A DNA stretch of 64,000 bases from Stichopus chloronotus (Eukaryota; Echinodermata; Holothuroidea; Aspidochirotida; Stichopodidae). Where the stretch lies: the NCBI GenBank assembly GCA_021234535.1, contig SFZH01000008.1, positions 19,321,358-19,385,357 on the forward strand, written 5' to 3'. The notes beneath the pieces are model-generated. The model was not told where the DNA came from. It saw only the letters and a list, made by a program, of their open reading frames with translations, and ran no database searches. Position 1 is the stretch's first letter, and every line of letters begins with the position of its first letter. The position numbers and the translations under genes were made by a program. Below, in pieces: positions 22,401-35,400 of this stretch.

Positions 22401-25335
22401 AGTAGTTTGAAGCAAGAATGCTGAAAAATTTGTAATAATTCAATGCTGCATTCAAGAAGAACAACTATGCAGTTAAAAATCCTTAAAGGGAAATAAGGTG
22501 TTCCTGTTACAGAAAACAATCATATATTTAAAACCAATGTCTGTGAAAATAGAATGAAAGATAATTCAAAATAAGAAAGGACAGAGGCCTTCTTTTCAAA
22601 AAATAAGTCTCTCACAGATAGAAATGCAGTTATTTGTTGCTTTGCAATAATTTGTTCACCCAAACTATCCAAATTCAAATGAAGCATTTTCCGTTGCTAA
22701 TCACGTACTTGATGTTTGGAGGAGATAAAGCTTTGCATATGTTTATTGTTGAGACTGAATGGTTTAACAATAATGCATGCTATTTTCTTTGCATGCCATG
22801 TTGGTATATATTAAATGCCCTAATTCCCTTTAAAAGCACATGCATGACTAACAGGTTATCAAGCAATTTGTCTGAAACAAAGTCAGACTAATGGGGTCCA
22901 TTTCAATATGGCACAATTTCAGAATAACTGGCAAAAGTTGATTCACTTTGGAGCTGGCCGCTGACTTCTTAGTCTACTGTGACCTTGAATCTGTAAAGTC
23001 AATCCAAGGTAGGCAAGTTGGACTTATGCTTTTTTTTCACAAAATTCACCATCATGCACACAGTATGGCATTCTTAAAAAAGAAAAGTATCACCAAAATG
23101 GGACTTCGAATGTGCGGACCAGATTGGAAAGTTTGCCCTGTGTGGGGGATTTATCCCCCTGCAAAAATAAGAGTCTTGAAGTGTCTAGCAGCACAATTTG
23201 ACAACTGACAACTGCAGCAGCACGATGCAAGTTTGATAATACTTTCGCAATTTAACCGCACAAAAGTTAGGCCTACCTCACCCGAAAAAAACCGAATCTA
23301 AGAAAAGTCTAAACTCCGTACATTCTGGATCCCCTACAGATTGTATTGTATTTGCCGTGCCACTGTTCGTGAAACTCACATTTACAGTAGCTGTATGTAC
23401 TGTTTCTTATTGTGATCGTGTGAAGGGCATGAGCATGGTGTACGTAAATGCATCAGTAATTGGCTTCCCCGGCCCGCAGAGTCAATTCTGTTTGTTCCGG
23501 CCGTACGTCTGATGCAGTCTCCAAGCAAAGGCTGTTGCATATCACCCAGTTGCCCTGCCTTGGTGCCAGGCTATCCATGCACGAAATTAATGGATTTAAA
23601 ATATACTACACATCATTGCTGTCTGAGGTATTGCTTAGCTCTGATTACTCTACAAGTGCAGGCTACAAACACTATAAATACAAACTTAGGCCGGGTCTCA
23701 AAATTATGTACAGTACCGTACTTTCTCGCGCATTTTGTCAAAGTGACGAGCAGCAGTGAGGTGACCTATGACGTACGGAGGCTGACTGCATAGTACATGT
23801 GTACAGTGCATACTGGCATATCGCATGCACCATCGGAAGTTGGTGGCTTAAAAACTTGCAAAGTCGGAGGGTGGAAAGGTAAGCACAATGCCTGGGAAAG
23901 ACGATTTGCGGTGACTTAGGAGGGTAATTTTGGCCAAATTTTTCTTGGTATGCCCCGCGCACCGCTCAGATAGTACTGGCCGCACAAGTCTCTTGATCTC
24001 TATTCAAATCCCCTGCGCATATTGCAAACTTTCCAATCTGACGTGCAGAGACCCTTCGAGGCAGAAAAGCTGGACTTCCAACTTTTGATAACAAAATTGC
24101 CCCATCTTGTGCACACAGTGTCTTCTTAAAAAGATATCACCTGACTGTGACTTTCAATCTGCTACTCTGAGGAAGGTAAGCTAGGCTTAAATTTTTTTTT
24201 TTAACAAAATTTCCCCTTTGATGCCCACAGTGAACATCATTCTTACAAGGCACTTCTTGACTGAGAACTTAAATGTGCAAAGTCACTAGAAAGTAGGCAA
24301 TCTCAAACTTTTTTCACTTCATTTTGTACAATTTTCCATTTTATTGTACAACTACTGGGTACTACACTGTGTTGTTCTTATTAGGTTGTTCATATAAACC
24401 CTCTATCATCCAACCCGAACTTCAACTCACTCAGCCACTCAAAGGTAGACAAGCTGAAGACCTACTTAGAATAAAACTTTCCTTTCTCACTGAGAAGCCT
24501 AACCTTTCATAAGGTATGCCTATACATAACTGCCAGGTATTCTGCAAATTGACGATCAATGTTAAGTTGGAACCCCGACCATACACTTTATCATTACTGT
24601 TTACATCATTGTTGGTGTTACATCATGCAAGTTTAATCCAGCCCCTTTCTTGGGCTTAGCTACTTTCTACTACATTTGCCTGGTAAGTATACTAATTATT
24701 AGTAAGTTACTAGGCACTAACTAGGGCTACAGTAGGCCTAGATGCCTTCTACTAGTTTAAGTAATGTATTCTGCGACACAAATTTTCTTTGGATAAATAG
24801 GTCTAGCCTCTAGGTCTACATCTTCATTTATGACAAAACTGATTCATATTTCACGATAAAACGTTCTGGCTTTTGTAGGTGGGACTGTCACAAATTTGGA
24901 ATAATAGATTTCCTTAAACTTTAAAGGCTGAAGGGAGCACTCGACTGTCACCCTATTATACCTGCCAAAGCCTAGCCACAGGTCGTCCTAGCGCTAAGAC
25001 AGTACATACTGCACATGTCGTATTATAAATACAGGGGTATGTGATACTAATAATACTAGGTATGTATAATGTAACAGTAATACTGAGTAACGGTATACTG
25101 ACAACAGACAAGTTAACGCTAGGACGACTTGTGGGCCCTAGGTAACTTAACGCTATTCATACGTAAGAATTGGTATTGGTGTCCAAACGATGCAGAATGG
25201 ATATCGACAGCGTTGATGATCAATAGGTTCCAGAGATCCCCTCGCAGACATGTCTACATTATGGTCTGAGGATTTAGAAAAATGTCCATTTTCTTGATTC
25301 GAGGCCATTTTACGATAGAGACGGTCGTATTCCAT
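16380..25335 (-). CDS. TMEM222: TMEM222: DUF778/RTE1-family membrane protein, complete, five exons
   Basis: Exons 25335-25163, 21441-21357, 20173-20054, 17528-17398 and 16458-16380 join with phases 2, 0, 0, 2 into 195 codons (human protein: 208). Seen: a short polar N-terminus; [17 protein letters not shown]; a hydrophobic segment with [48 protein letters not shown]; and the family hallmark [10 protein letters not shown] (residues ~130-139). A hydrophobic pair follows, ending in [13 protein letters not shown] at the C-terminus. Family knowledge: animal TMEM222 is an endomembrane multi-pass protein related to plant RTE1; its biochemical role is not settled. Start: ATG 25335 has G at -3 and +4. 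A second in-frame ATG at 25308 is also acceptable. Intron 3 holds a LINE in the opposite orientation and intron 1 holds two MITEs. Confidence 0.93.
17398..17528 (-). CDS. TMEM222: TMEM222 exon 4 with the CCDNCHSH motif
   Basis: The acceptor follows a long pyrimidine tract (ctttttttttcag) and the donor is gtgagt. It encodes [18 protein letters not shown] and then a hydrophobic stretch ending FGRFVG; phase 2. Confidence 0.92.
17852..19325 (+). pseudogene. LINE reverse transcriptase, frameshifted
   Basis: First frame 17852-18556 has [42 protein letters not shown], the motif A aspartate in [12 protein letters not shown], and [13 protein letters not shown]. The frame breaks between about 18485 and 18505. 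The second frame carries the catalytic box as FAND (18505-18516) in place of FADD, then the thumb region with [16 protein letters not shown] to about 19190. A second shift leads to a C-terminal WQSLPPRI block ending at 19325. Two frameshifts and a lost catalytic Asp mean it cannot be active. Confidence 0.88.
17852..19665 (+). mobile_element. 5'-truncated non-LTR retrotransposon (jockey/CR1-like LINE)
   Basis: It begins inside the reverse-transcriptase domain, with no endonuclease upstream, and ends with a short 3' UTR and an AATAAATTTGAATTTTG-type tail typical of these LINEs. It lies in TMEM222 intron 3 on the opposite strand. The 5' truncation is what target-primed reverse transcription usually leaves. 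Confidence 0.85.
20054..20173 (-). CDS. TMEM222: TMEM222 exon 3
   Basis: The acceptor is catttatag and the donor gtatgc. Exactly 40 codons run from [13 protein letters not shown] to [10 protein letters not shown], matching the EDNMAFGKPAKYW and DASEEYKHRM blocks of the family. Confidence 0.92.
21357..21441 (-). CDS. TMEM222: TMEM222 exon 2
   Basis: The acceptor is taatttcag and the donor gtgagt. The 85 bases encode [16 protein letters not shown] and then [12 protein letters not shown], the most conserved membrane-associated part of the family. Confidence 0.93.
21522..21855. mobile_element. TTAA-type MITE, family A, copy 1
   Basis: The 334 bp copy has ends TTTAAGGGAAATGAGGCATT and CCCTATTACCCTTT, imperfect inverted repeats. 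The interior matches copies 2 and 3 (for example AGAAACTTAC..TTTAAAACCATG, ATTTGTTGCTCAAGAATAAA and GAGGAGATAAA). It is the most diverged of the three. It sits in TMEM222 intron 1, 80 bases upstream of exon 2 in gene direction. Confidence 0.75.
22483..22833. mobile_element. TTAA-type MITE, family A, copy 2
   Basis: The 351 bp copy starts TTAAAGGGAAATAAGG and ends CCTAATTCCCTTTAA, so TTAA flanks both sides and the ends are inverted repeats. The interior (TTGTTCACCCAAACTATCC, GGAGGAGATAAAGCTTTG, GAGACTGAATGGTTTAACAA) matches copy 3 closely. TMEM222 intron 1. The TTAAAGGRR end motif is that of T2-type MITEs of the Kolobok superfamily (recalled from Xenopus work; not checked). Confidence 0.82.
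25163..25335 (-). CDS. TMEM222: TMEM222 exon 1
   Basis: The ATG lies at 25335-25333 and the donor gtatga follows the AC of a split Thr codon (phase 2). It encodes about 40 polar residues, then [16 protein letters not shown], matching the RSRFPYCVVWTPIPVLTW block of vertebrate TMEM222. Reading is open upstream, so the exact start could differ. Confidence 0.88.
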
Positions 25336-26701
25336 GTCTTGAAAGCCTGACCCGCTAGCACTATACGATAGTGCATACAATAACAAGGGATAGGAGAACG
25401 AAAGGACACTATGGCACGTCTCAGCTAGTGACTATGGAACGCGCAACGGACTGTACGTTCTACTCATATTAACGGCTGGTCGGATCCTTTAACCTGTCAT
25501 AGTGTAACAATTATACGTCACAGTATGCAACCGACAGTGGCAACCATGTAAAATATTTGCCTTGTCAATGGCTGCTAGCTTCAAAGAGGGCAAGAATATC
25601 GAAGTTTGACTGACCAGAATTGTGTTATTGTATGCTAGATTATTTAAAAAGGGAGTTACAGCCTGTTCAGCGTCTACAACTTTATCACAATAACATAATA
25701 CAACTTTCACACAAAAGTCAAGGATAATTAAAATTAAGAGGATATGGTACAATTTTGAAAATGATTACTGTACTTATCATTTGAATCTTTGGAAAAAGAA
25801 CGGCAAGTTTTGGTACAAGTGAATGGCCAGACAGTCACCATAGTACGGAGGCGTAGAAAAGGCATTACCCACATTGATGTGATATGATTGAGTGAGAAAA
25901 TTTTCGAAGGTAGTTAATACTGACCACTATGAAAAATCATTTTGATTAAAGATCCATAACTATCAAACAGAAATGTTATGTTGAAAACTATAACTTGAGA
26001 AAAAGCATAAAAAAATTATGAGATTTTTTATTTATTTTTCTTTTTGCCAGCAGGTGAAGCACTGTAGGTGGCATATGATTATGCTGTTAATTATACTTTG
26101 CACTCTAAGTAAGTACAATTAAGTTGAATGTTGAAAGTTGAATTTTGCTTGATCATTGGCATAACTGAGAATTAGACTCAAGTACAGCCAGTTCTATGCA
26201 GCATTCAGTGGAGCTTGGATTTAGTTGATAAGGTATTTCGATACTTTAACCTGCGAAGAGGGAAACTTCGAAGCTGATCCAGAGAAAAACATTCACATTG
26301 TGCGGGTGGATTTCTGCATAATTTTCCAAGGCTCCAGTGCACATTTCTTCACAACACACTGAATACAAATTCCAGTGGCCATAATGGCAAGCCGTTCTGA
26401 TTGTCATTATTTTTTTATTTTTTTTTTTTTGAATGACAACACCACTCAAATAATTAGTGACATCATGAAATATTTAAAGATATATGCAACTATTTTAGTG
26501 ATATCCTTAACTTATTGAATACGTAGATCTGTAATTTTCCCAGATATTTGTTGACAATATCAATAAATCGAATTCATTTTCTGAAATATGTCACGATATT
26601 TGTAAAAGGCTCCAGATATCGAACTTCCTTTGCTAATGTCATTCATTTTGATTCAGATGTTTAAGTTAAATCAGTTGAAAGTTGACGATATCATTAAAAC
26701 A

Positions 26702-27223
26702 ACGTCACATATGGATGACGTCGTTAAACATGACGTCACATATCATATTTTGATGTCACATATTTATTCAGTGGCTAACTTCAATATACCAATATACATT
26801 TATTTCGAATTTGTATGATCAAATAAGACGTCATATCCTTAATTCTACCTTTCTTTTTGAGATATTAGTTTGAGATAATCATATCACCTAACATATGACG
26901 TCAGTGTAATGAGATATATCATACTATGATGGCAAAATCATCACCCTCTGCATGGACTTAGCTGTTGTCAGAATTTTCGACAAGGTTTTGAGACTCGATG
27001 GCTGTAAACTTGAAAATTCTAGAAAAGTCAAGCGGTCTCTTCTGCTCGATGAAAGTATTTTACAAAAAGTCGCAGATGAATTAGAGCAAGATAAATTTGT
27101 TGCAGTTCTGGTCACAATCGAAGAGGTGCTTGCCTAACCTGACGTCATTGTAGTCGCTGATGTCATTCAGTTCGAATTAAAGGTACCTTAAAAATGAGAC
27201 GGAATGAACGATATGAGACGTCA
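26702..27223. promoter_or_regulatory. Cluster of CRE-like TGACGTCA octamers
   Basis: Perfect TGACGTCA at 26731-26738, 26896-26903 and 27140-27147. One-mismatch forms are at 26716 (TGACGTCG), 26753 (TGATGTCA), 26826 (AGACGTCA), 27158 (TGATGTCA) and 27216 (AGACGTCA), several followed by CATAT. The octamer is the binding site of CREB/ATF bZIP proteins. The cluster lies about 1.4 kb upstream of the TMEM222 start codon. A role in regulation is inference. Confidence 0.45.
26952..27137 (+). CDS. Unrecognised small ORF (61 residues) inside a CRE-rich stretch
   Basis: ATG 26952 to TAA 27137; the frame is also open for eight codons upstream. The product is a charged amphipathic peptide (DLAVVRIFDKVLRLDGCKLE; ESILQKVADELEQDKFVAVL). 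Base use (many GAT, GAA, AAA, CTC codons) differs from the very AT-rich flanks, hinting at real coding or a transposon remnant. I recognise no family. It lies between the divergent TMEM222 and arylsulfatase genes. Confidence 0.3.
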   Translation: MDLAVVRIFDKVLRLDGCKLENSRKVKRSLLLDESILQKVADELEQDKFVAVLVTIEEVLA

Positions 27224-30200
27224 TATATTTGACACCATTGTTCCATTGAATTGACGATACCTTGCTGTAGTCGGAAGCAATCAGTTTTTCATTAAAGAGA
27301 ATGTCTTACTTATTAATGATTCTTTAATTTAAGTTTTACTTTATTATATTTTACGAATTCCGTATCACGAACTAGCATCATCCCATTAGGTCTTACTCAG
27401 TTTTTGATATTACTAATGTTAAATTAATTGACTTAATGATATCTGAAATTCTCGTTTTATTTTCTCGTTTTTGACTACTTAATGCCACTAAATGAGGAAT
27501 AGAATGGCTTGTCACACTGCCACACGTGTATAAATTACATAGAGTGTATAATCACATGGCAAATTTGCAGTAGCTTTTGTTTAAAAAACAAAAACAAAAA
27601 ACAAACAAATTAAATCGTTAATTCGTCACTCATTAATGTTCCATTGTATGTGAAGCATTAGGATTCTCTTAGTTTGACCATTTGTCTTTAGTGTGTGAGG
27701 GAAACTTTACAGACTTAGAAAAAATTAGTGAATTAAACTACACAATTCAATGAACCTCTTGGAAGGGTTACAGTACTTTAAAGGCTATATTGCATCACAC
27801 TAAGCTATATTTTTACCTCCCTGAAAGGAAAATTCTCAACTGGTTCTAAGTTACAGTACTCTTTGATCGCCAGCAAATTCGAAAGATGCAGAGCAGCTCG
27901 TATTACACAGCGTACACAGGGATCCATTGTTTTGATTACACATGTGGAGGAATGTAAGACAGGCTGAGGGAGGGACTAGAGGTAGGTGGTTGGGAGAATT
28001 GAAACTGTCTGGGGTGATGCATTACAGCCTTTAAGGGAGTCATACGGTACTGTGCGTTTTGAACTCAGATAGATCTTCAGTACCACTACCTTTCCTTCGC
28101 GTTAATCAATGTATACTATTTGCTTGAATCCATTTATAGATCACGATAATGAAGAAAAATTAACAATAGGAGGAAGATTTTCCGTGTAGGGCATCAGGGG
28201 GAAGGTATGGGTACAAAAACTTTTTACCGAGTAGAAAGTCCCTTCTTTTCTTAAAAGACACGTACGACTCCCCCCCCCACCCCCCCCCCCCATGATAAAA
28301 TCACTGTTTTTATAGTTCACCAGCTTATGCAAGTCAGGAAAGTCAAAATCTATTGTGTATTTATAAGAAGGCTATCAATGAATGTAGGCCAAAGTTTAAT
28401 TTTACTAGCTGCATGCACGTTGAGATCTGCGAGGCGTCATAATGTTTTAGATAATCCCCCCAAAAAGTAGACAATAAACATATATCAGATTCCCGATTGA
28501 GTGTGGTATGGGCAGTATTAGCACTGAAGTTTCATTCTGATGATATTTTTCAGCAGGTTTATTATTTAATCATGCAAAACGTTTGATCATTTTCAACTTG
28601 ATTATCTGAATAATAAAAAATATATATAATTTCAGATCACTCAACTGGCCTAATTGACATATGACAGAAACCCAAATATTGCATTTCAAGTCATATACTC
28701 TATTGGAAGGGGGGTAGGCCCCTCCAGTAAAAAAATATTTGGGACTGCCCCCTCCCGATTCCTCCTTATGTTTTATATCCTTAAAGTTAAACTGACATTG
28801 GAACCAGGCTTTTTACTTTAAGTCGTGACTTCACTACAACAAAGTTGTTTTGTACAATGGCGTTGAAGGCATCCGTACTATGCCTTTCTTCGACCCATGT
28901 AAACAAAAATAATCACATGATATGGTAAAGTTGCATTCGCAAAACCGAGCTAGAGTAGTGTGAGTGCAGTGGCCACCCTTTGGACGTGAGTGTTACTGCA
29001 GTTACTGCGGGAAATATTCAACTAAAGTCGTTGGATAACTGTTTTAACAAAGTTGTAGCATCTCCCGTCGCCATCTAGAATCCAGATACGTGGCAAGTTT
29101 CCCTATTTCTCACTTAAGTTAGCCTGAAGGTCGGTCTAACTCATTTCTAATGTAGGGTTCTGTACGTAACTCAACTGTTACACTAGTCTTAATCATTAAC
29201 TTAGTTAATTGGTTATTTCAACTTTCAAGCCATGTATAGTCTAGACTGAAGTTAAATTACTCCCGAAAATCACCGGTCATGTAATTAGCAGGATGCACGC
29301 CTGAAATTTTCACTTTTCAAACTGGATACTTCGTTGAATTATCAAACCTTCGATGAATTACTACCTAGGTCAAGCTTACTCAATCTTGATCTAATTTGGA
29401 TTTAGACCCTTCATGATTCATTCTGTTGTGAGCGTTGTATGAACTAGGCACGGTAATTCTTGTTGTGCTGAGAATTTTAAAACTATAATCAAAATACTGT
29501 ATTGTCAGCACATATGCGCATAAGCTTATCTTAACTACAAAAAAATAAATAAATTTACTCAGAAATGTCTTGTATCTAAGCTATATAATTTACAGGTGGT
29601 GGGTGACCTGAAAAGCTTTTGCTTGCACCGACCTCTAGGTATTTTTAAGAGTTAAGTGCATCTGCTGAATCAGTGAATGTGCTAACATGATGTGATGTGG
29701 TGGAAATATTCTTCATAAAACAATCAAAATTATGGCCATATTATCATAGAATTATGTCTCGCAACTAGAGTGAATGTGTACTTTGCACCATGACTAGATG
29801 CACATTTTAAGCCCAATCTGTCTTTGCTTTTCTTCCCTATGTAAGTCACTTAATACTGCTACCTTGATCATGCAGATCAATGCTACCATGATCTCTTTAC
29901 TTACCAAGTACAGCCAATACTTTTTGCATGTTTTGATTGCGTGTACAGTAACTCACTTTACTCAAGGCAGCTCAGATATATTCAGCTCAGCAACCTTGGC
30001 ACCACCACATTTACTAAAGTCCACACTTTGGAACTTTTTGGACCCAAAGTTATCCTTCTCCAAATTTTCTCCTTTCTTACAAAGCATTTTTAGTGTCCTG
30101 ACCTGATCCTTATTTAGATCTATATCATGTGATATTTTTTTTTTGTCTATGCTGTGCATTTATTGTGTGTCATGTTTTGTTTGTTGTTTGTTCCTAAGGG

Positions 30201-31109
30201 GGTCTGTTTAATTTAATGGTCATAATTTTTGAAAAAATAGATTAAAAAGAAATCAACTTGTGAAAAACTGACAACTGATTTGCCCTTTAACTTGATTTGG
30301 AGGAACAAATACCACCTAGCTGTCAGATATTTGCTGTAGGAATAGCAGAGATTGTAATCCACTGTAAAAAGTTTATTCCCCAAGATTTGTTTTGAAAACA
30401 ATTTGTAAAATTCTGGGCAGGGTCACCTAATTTTTGAGCACTGAATGCACAAATATGCATCCTCATCAGAAAGTCAAGCAAAAGTCAGTTGATTTCAAAA
30501 GTAATGATAATTAAAAAGAGGAACCACTTTCTGCTTTCTGTCAGCTAGTTGAATATATAGGTAAAAAGATCTAAGTCTTTACACTTGATTACTTCTTGTG
30601 CAGTACATCATGTACTCACTAATGTACAGTATGTTACATGCATATCAGGCCAATCTGTCTATCATACTTCAGTTAACACATGAACCAAAGCATTAATTAA
30701 TTTGGTCCTGGGTGGGCTACCCTTTGTGATTGTGTCTCAGTTGTCTTGCCATAGCATTCACTGTGTGAGCCTCTGAGAGTTTGCTTATTCTAAAATACTG
30801 AAAAGTTATCAACTCCAACTGTTTCAGTATCTTCAACATATTTTAAGTTCTATTGTAATACTGCACAAGTATGTATCAGCCAAAGCAACAGAAAACAATC
30901 TTAACGCAGTGGCAGTAAATAATCTGACATCCATGGTTTGCATAATCAGTTAAATGAATAACACTTGAATTTCCTTGATGAAAATTTAAAATACTGCAAT
31001 TCTTTAAACAATATTGTATGAAAATGTAAACTGAGGCATGCATGCATGCATACATATTTTACTGTAGAGTACCTGCAAAGTAAATATTATTTCTGCTTCT
31101 TTATTTTAG

Positions 31110-31369
31110 ATTTTAATATGGCACCAGGTCAACAAGCCATCACTGTCCTCCTTTGTTTCGCATTTTTGAGCGGTGCACAGTCGAAGCAACCAAACATCGT
31201 CTTCATCGTGGCTGATGACTACGGTTACCATGACATTGGCTACCATGGCAGTGCCATCAAAACCCCTGTCTTGGACAGTCTCGCCGGAAGTGGAGCCAAA
31301 CTTGAGAATTATTATGTGCAACCTATTTGTTCACCTACAAGAAGCCAGCTGATGACAGGCCGCTATCAG
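31110..31369 (+). CDS. ARSB: Arylsulfatase exon with signal peptide and CSPTR site
   Basis: The acceptor tttattttag ends at 31109 and the donor gtactg starts at 31370. ATG 31118 opens a signal peptide followed by [12 protein letters not shown] and, 36 residues later, the sulfatase signature CSPTR. Ends in phase 0. Confidence 0.94.
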
Positions 31370-32365
31370 GTACTGAACATACTGTAAAAAAAAAAAAAAA
31401 AACATGCAACTGGTGATTCTGAATACACATAACATGCCGTGCTGACTTTGGTCAGAATGAGCTACATGGATTATTTTGTGAAGAAATCCTTCGATACTTC
31501 CAAATATGTTAATATTCCTTTGTAATCACTTGATGTGGTTGGTATGCTGCCAATAATCTGAATGAAAGTTACGCCATTTCTGTCCAAACATGTCTGCTGT
31601 TTCACCATCATGTTTATAGTACTTATATAAGCTTGCCTAGCATTGTGGTTATGTTTGTATGTTTCTGTGTGTAATGAATGACTTGCAAATGATGTTGTAA
31701 AACTGGAGTAAGCACTTGATGATGTGTGTGAATTTCAAAAGTGCTCAAATTTACTTGATACAGTAATCTCTCACTTGTAACATCCATCCTACATCCATCC
31801 ATGCCTACTCCAGATTCACACTGGACTGCAACATTTTGTGATCGTTGCCGACCAGGCGAACTCTGTGCCATTGTCGGAAGTCATGCTCCCCCAAAAGTTG
31901 AAGGAGGCTAATTATTCCACACATCTGGTTGGAAAGTGGCACCTGGGATTTTACAAGAAGGCTTGTTTACCTCAAAACAGGGGGTTTGACTCTGCCTTTG
32001 GTAGGTTCACGATTTGATCAGTCTGTCTTGTTCAACTAAAGTGTGCAATGTGAATGCAATCCAATTGAGCATTTTCTATTTTGATCCCTTTATAAGAGTT
32101 TGCCTATTTTCTTTGCCTGGTGTTTCTTATGATGGTTTTCTTCCGCTATATGCTCTCTCTTCCTTGTGGGACATCTTGAAATTTTTGTATAGATCATGTC
32201 CTAAGTTTGCACCTGCAACAAATTGTAGAACATCAATTCCTCATTGCAAGGCTTGGTTATTGGACTTGCTGTACATTTTTATTCTCTGGTTTTCTGCATA
32301 CAGTGTCATATAATTCTTATTGGTGGTTTCATCATCAATCTACTTAACTATTGTATTCCTTTCCA

Positions 32366-32453
<88 letters not shown>

Positions 32454-35400
32454 CGTTCTATAACGGACATAAATTTGAAACATATATACATACCAGCTGA
32501 GTGCCTCTCACCATGGAAATCCTGTGCCCCTCAGGTCACCTTAATTGTCAGTTTTTTTCTACTACATCATGCAAAATACCCATTCTTTATCTCCAGGCTA
32601 CCTCTCTGGTATGGGTGATTACTGGACCCATCATCGAAGTGGTCCCATGCCCAGCTACCCTCCTGCAGAACATTGGCTTGGACTTGACTTCATGGACATG
32701 GACAGGCCTGCATGGGAGTATGTCGGAAATTACTCTGCTTTTGTCTTCAGGGACAGGGCCAATAAGATTATTGCAGATCATGATCAGTCAAAGGTATGAA
32801 AAAAAATTTATTTTTGCAGATGAGACTGTCAGTGGATATATTTAGACAAAATTGACTTTTTTAAAAAAAGGTGTGCAGCACAGTTGCATGTGTGTGGGTA
32901 TTAGCACTGTGATTACTTGCACAGGCCCGCACAGCTGAATTTAATATGACTGCAGTTGCGGCTATGTCTTTTGATATGTTTAGTTTCATGAATATTTTAC
33001 TTGAAAGAAGAATGCCAAGCCACGTGGGCGGGTATGCTGGTGGAATGTACTCTAACTCAGGGGAATTGTATCAACAAAATACTTGAAGGAATGAACGCAC
33101 TGATCCACATTGGAATTAGACAAGCAAGCAAATGAGCTACAATTTATGTAGTTTTTGTGTGGTACAATATGATGAATTTATACAGATCATGCAATCTTCA
33201 TAACCCTTCAGCAACTTTCCTGACCTGTAATGACCCTAAAGTCGCCATGTGTTTCCAGATAAAGATTCTTTTCCTTTTCTTTTGTTCCCTAGCCTTTGTT
33301 CTTGTACCTAGCATTACAATCAGTCCATGGCCCTCTTCAAGTGCCTGAACAGTATATGGAACCTTACAAATTTATCAAAGATACGGACAGGAGAACCATC
33401 GCGGGGATGATAGCGTGTATGGATGAAGTCATCGGAGAGGTCGTCGATCAGCTCAAAATGTCGGGTTTGTGGGACAACACGCTGCTCGTCTTTTCTACAG
33501 GTGAGACTCAATTATGTCCTCTGCATGAGGGCACTGAATCAAACACTGTGAAAAATGATTGTCGTTCTACAATCAAAACTTCTTAGTAACACTATACAGT
33601 GGTGTCACTCACATCTGACTAAGTGTATTTGTAAGTAATCAGCCAGTATTTAACCATCGGTAGGTATATATTATTTGGGAATATGTTGCACGACCATAAT
33701 ACCAGACTTAATGCATTGCAGTTTTAATGTAGATACAAGTTATTGAAAACAAAGGTCCCATCAATTTTATGATTATTCAAGGTGTACTTCATTAAGAGGA
33801 AATTATGCCCATTAGCTGAGTCTTCCCTGACCTGCCAGTAGCAGACCAGGAAAGAAAGATTTTCTGTTCTAGTGCACTTGATTAGTTTGTTTACCTCTCT
33901 CTGGCCATTGTCATTCCCTATCCATACTGCACTTATCAAATAAGGTGGGCACACCCCTCAATCCTGCTGGACAGTATCACACCCTTGGATGAGTCTGAAC
34001 AAGTGGGTGATTACAGCTCAACCTTTTAATCATCAAGCCTGTTGATTATCTCTTTACTTATCTATAGATTACATCTACCGCACTTTTTTCAAAGCAGCCA
34101 ACAGCAAATTCCTTTCATGTATTTTCAGTGTTGACGTCACTCTCATCTGTATGCAGTCCTTGCCGGTTTTATAGAATATTTTGATGTAATCAGAATGCAT
34201 TGAATCACATTTTCACTCCTAATAAGCTGTATTAATTTTATGAATTATGTTATCATAAGAAAGCTGCAAGAAGTGCACAAAAATATCACAACTGATCGTT
34301 TGTTTGGTCTAAGCTATCTGTAAAATCCCAGTCGACTCTATTTTGTTGCAATAGCCAGCCTTCAGTTGTGCCATCACCTTGACGTGCCTCTTTTGAAACT
34401 TTGACTGCTTTGTAGTGTAAACAAAAGCAAAATGTGTTTATCGCAATATAGCATTTCTCTCTCTATCCTTATAAATCTTTGTGTTAATGACCAATCCTTA
34501 TGAAATGGGTAGTTGGTGAATACCATATTCTTTGCTGCTATGTAGTATATATGCTTACCACTATTTTTTCACTGTTCAGAAGTTATTTCTGTAAGGTTTT
34601 TTTCCATACTTAGTCAAAAATAGGGAGGGAAGCACAACAGAGTAATATGGTAGAGGGTTTCGTGGTTGGTAGGATGTCAGTTCAACACAAAATTGGATGT
34701 TAATTTCATTTTGAGCTATTACTGTCGGTAGCTATTGTCTTAATAATGTGGAGAAAGTGTTGCCATTGTTCATTAACGTGCTCCTGTTGACTACCCTTTT
34801 AATTTCAGTAGTTTGTGCATTTTCGTACTTTTCCTTACTCCATATGATGAAGAGGATGCAATTTCAGGTGTGACTTTTGGCACTTTTGCTATGCTGTAAG
34901 TGGTCACTGAGCTGTAACTTTTTATTGACCCTGACTTGAGTTTCTGTACCTCTGCTTGTTTTATGACTGTCGCTGGTCTCGGCAGCAGCTAGTTCAAGAA
35001 GAAAATCAGTCATTGATAACAATTCACTGAAACTGAAAACAAACCTTTGTGTTCCCTTTTCGTTATGTTTTCCTTCAAACTGTTTTTTGTTAAACATTTG
35101 TAAAATTCTGTCAGGAAGTCATATTTCTGAAGCAGGAAGAGAAATAGGAAGTGCTCAGTCATTACAGTTGCCAGGAAGAAGAAAGTGCAGTGTTTAAAGG
35201 GAATAAGTAATCATCTCTACTTTATTTTGAAGGATCAACAAATTCTCTTCTCATTTCTCTCATAAATATTATTATGATGTTGCTGAGTAGCAATACTGCA
35301 AAGGCAAGATGTTATTGTGCAAAATTTAGGAATTCGACAACAAAATCTTGGGAGGAGTATACTAGGTCAGTTTTGGGTGACTGCATCTTCACTTTAAGTA

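Larger units (their letters stand above)
25336..31109. other. Shared upstream interval of TMEM222 and the arylsulfatase gene
   Basis: The two genes diverge from here. Contents: the CRE-like cluster and small ORF near 27 kb, a C-rich run at 28268-28291 and otherwise AT-rich DNA. The non-coding first exon of the arylsulfatase gene should be in this interval, but I could not place it. Confidence 0.5.

Noticed and set aside
23460..23793. Two overlapping ORFs in a GC-richer patch of TMEM222 intron 1
   Set aside because: Overlapping frames with no domain and no splice support; looks like ordinary intron sequence.
28857..28902. ATG followed by ALKASVLCLSSTH, resembling a signal-peptide first exon for the sulfatase
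   Set aside because: The sulfatase exon at 31110 already supplies its own ATG and complete signal peptide, and no phase-consistent donor was convincing.
29962..30159. Minus-strand lysine-rich ORF of 65 residues
   Set aside because: No homology, no splice context, and lysine codons are expected in AT-rich DNA.
32244..32618. ORF of 124 residues with a Tyr-Ile repeat
   Set aside because: Created by the (TA)n microsatellite in an intron.
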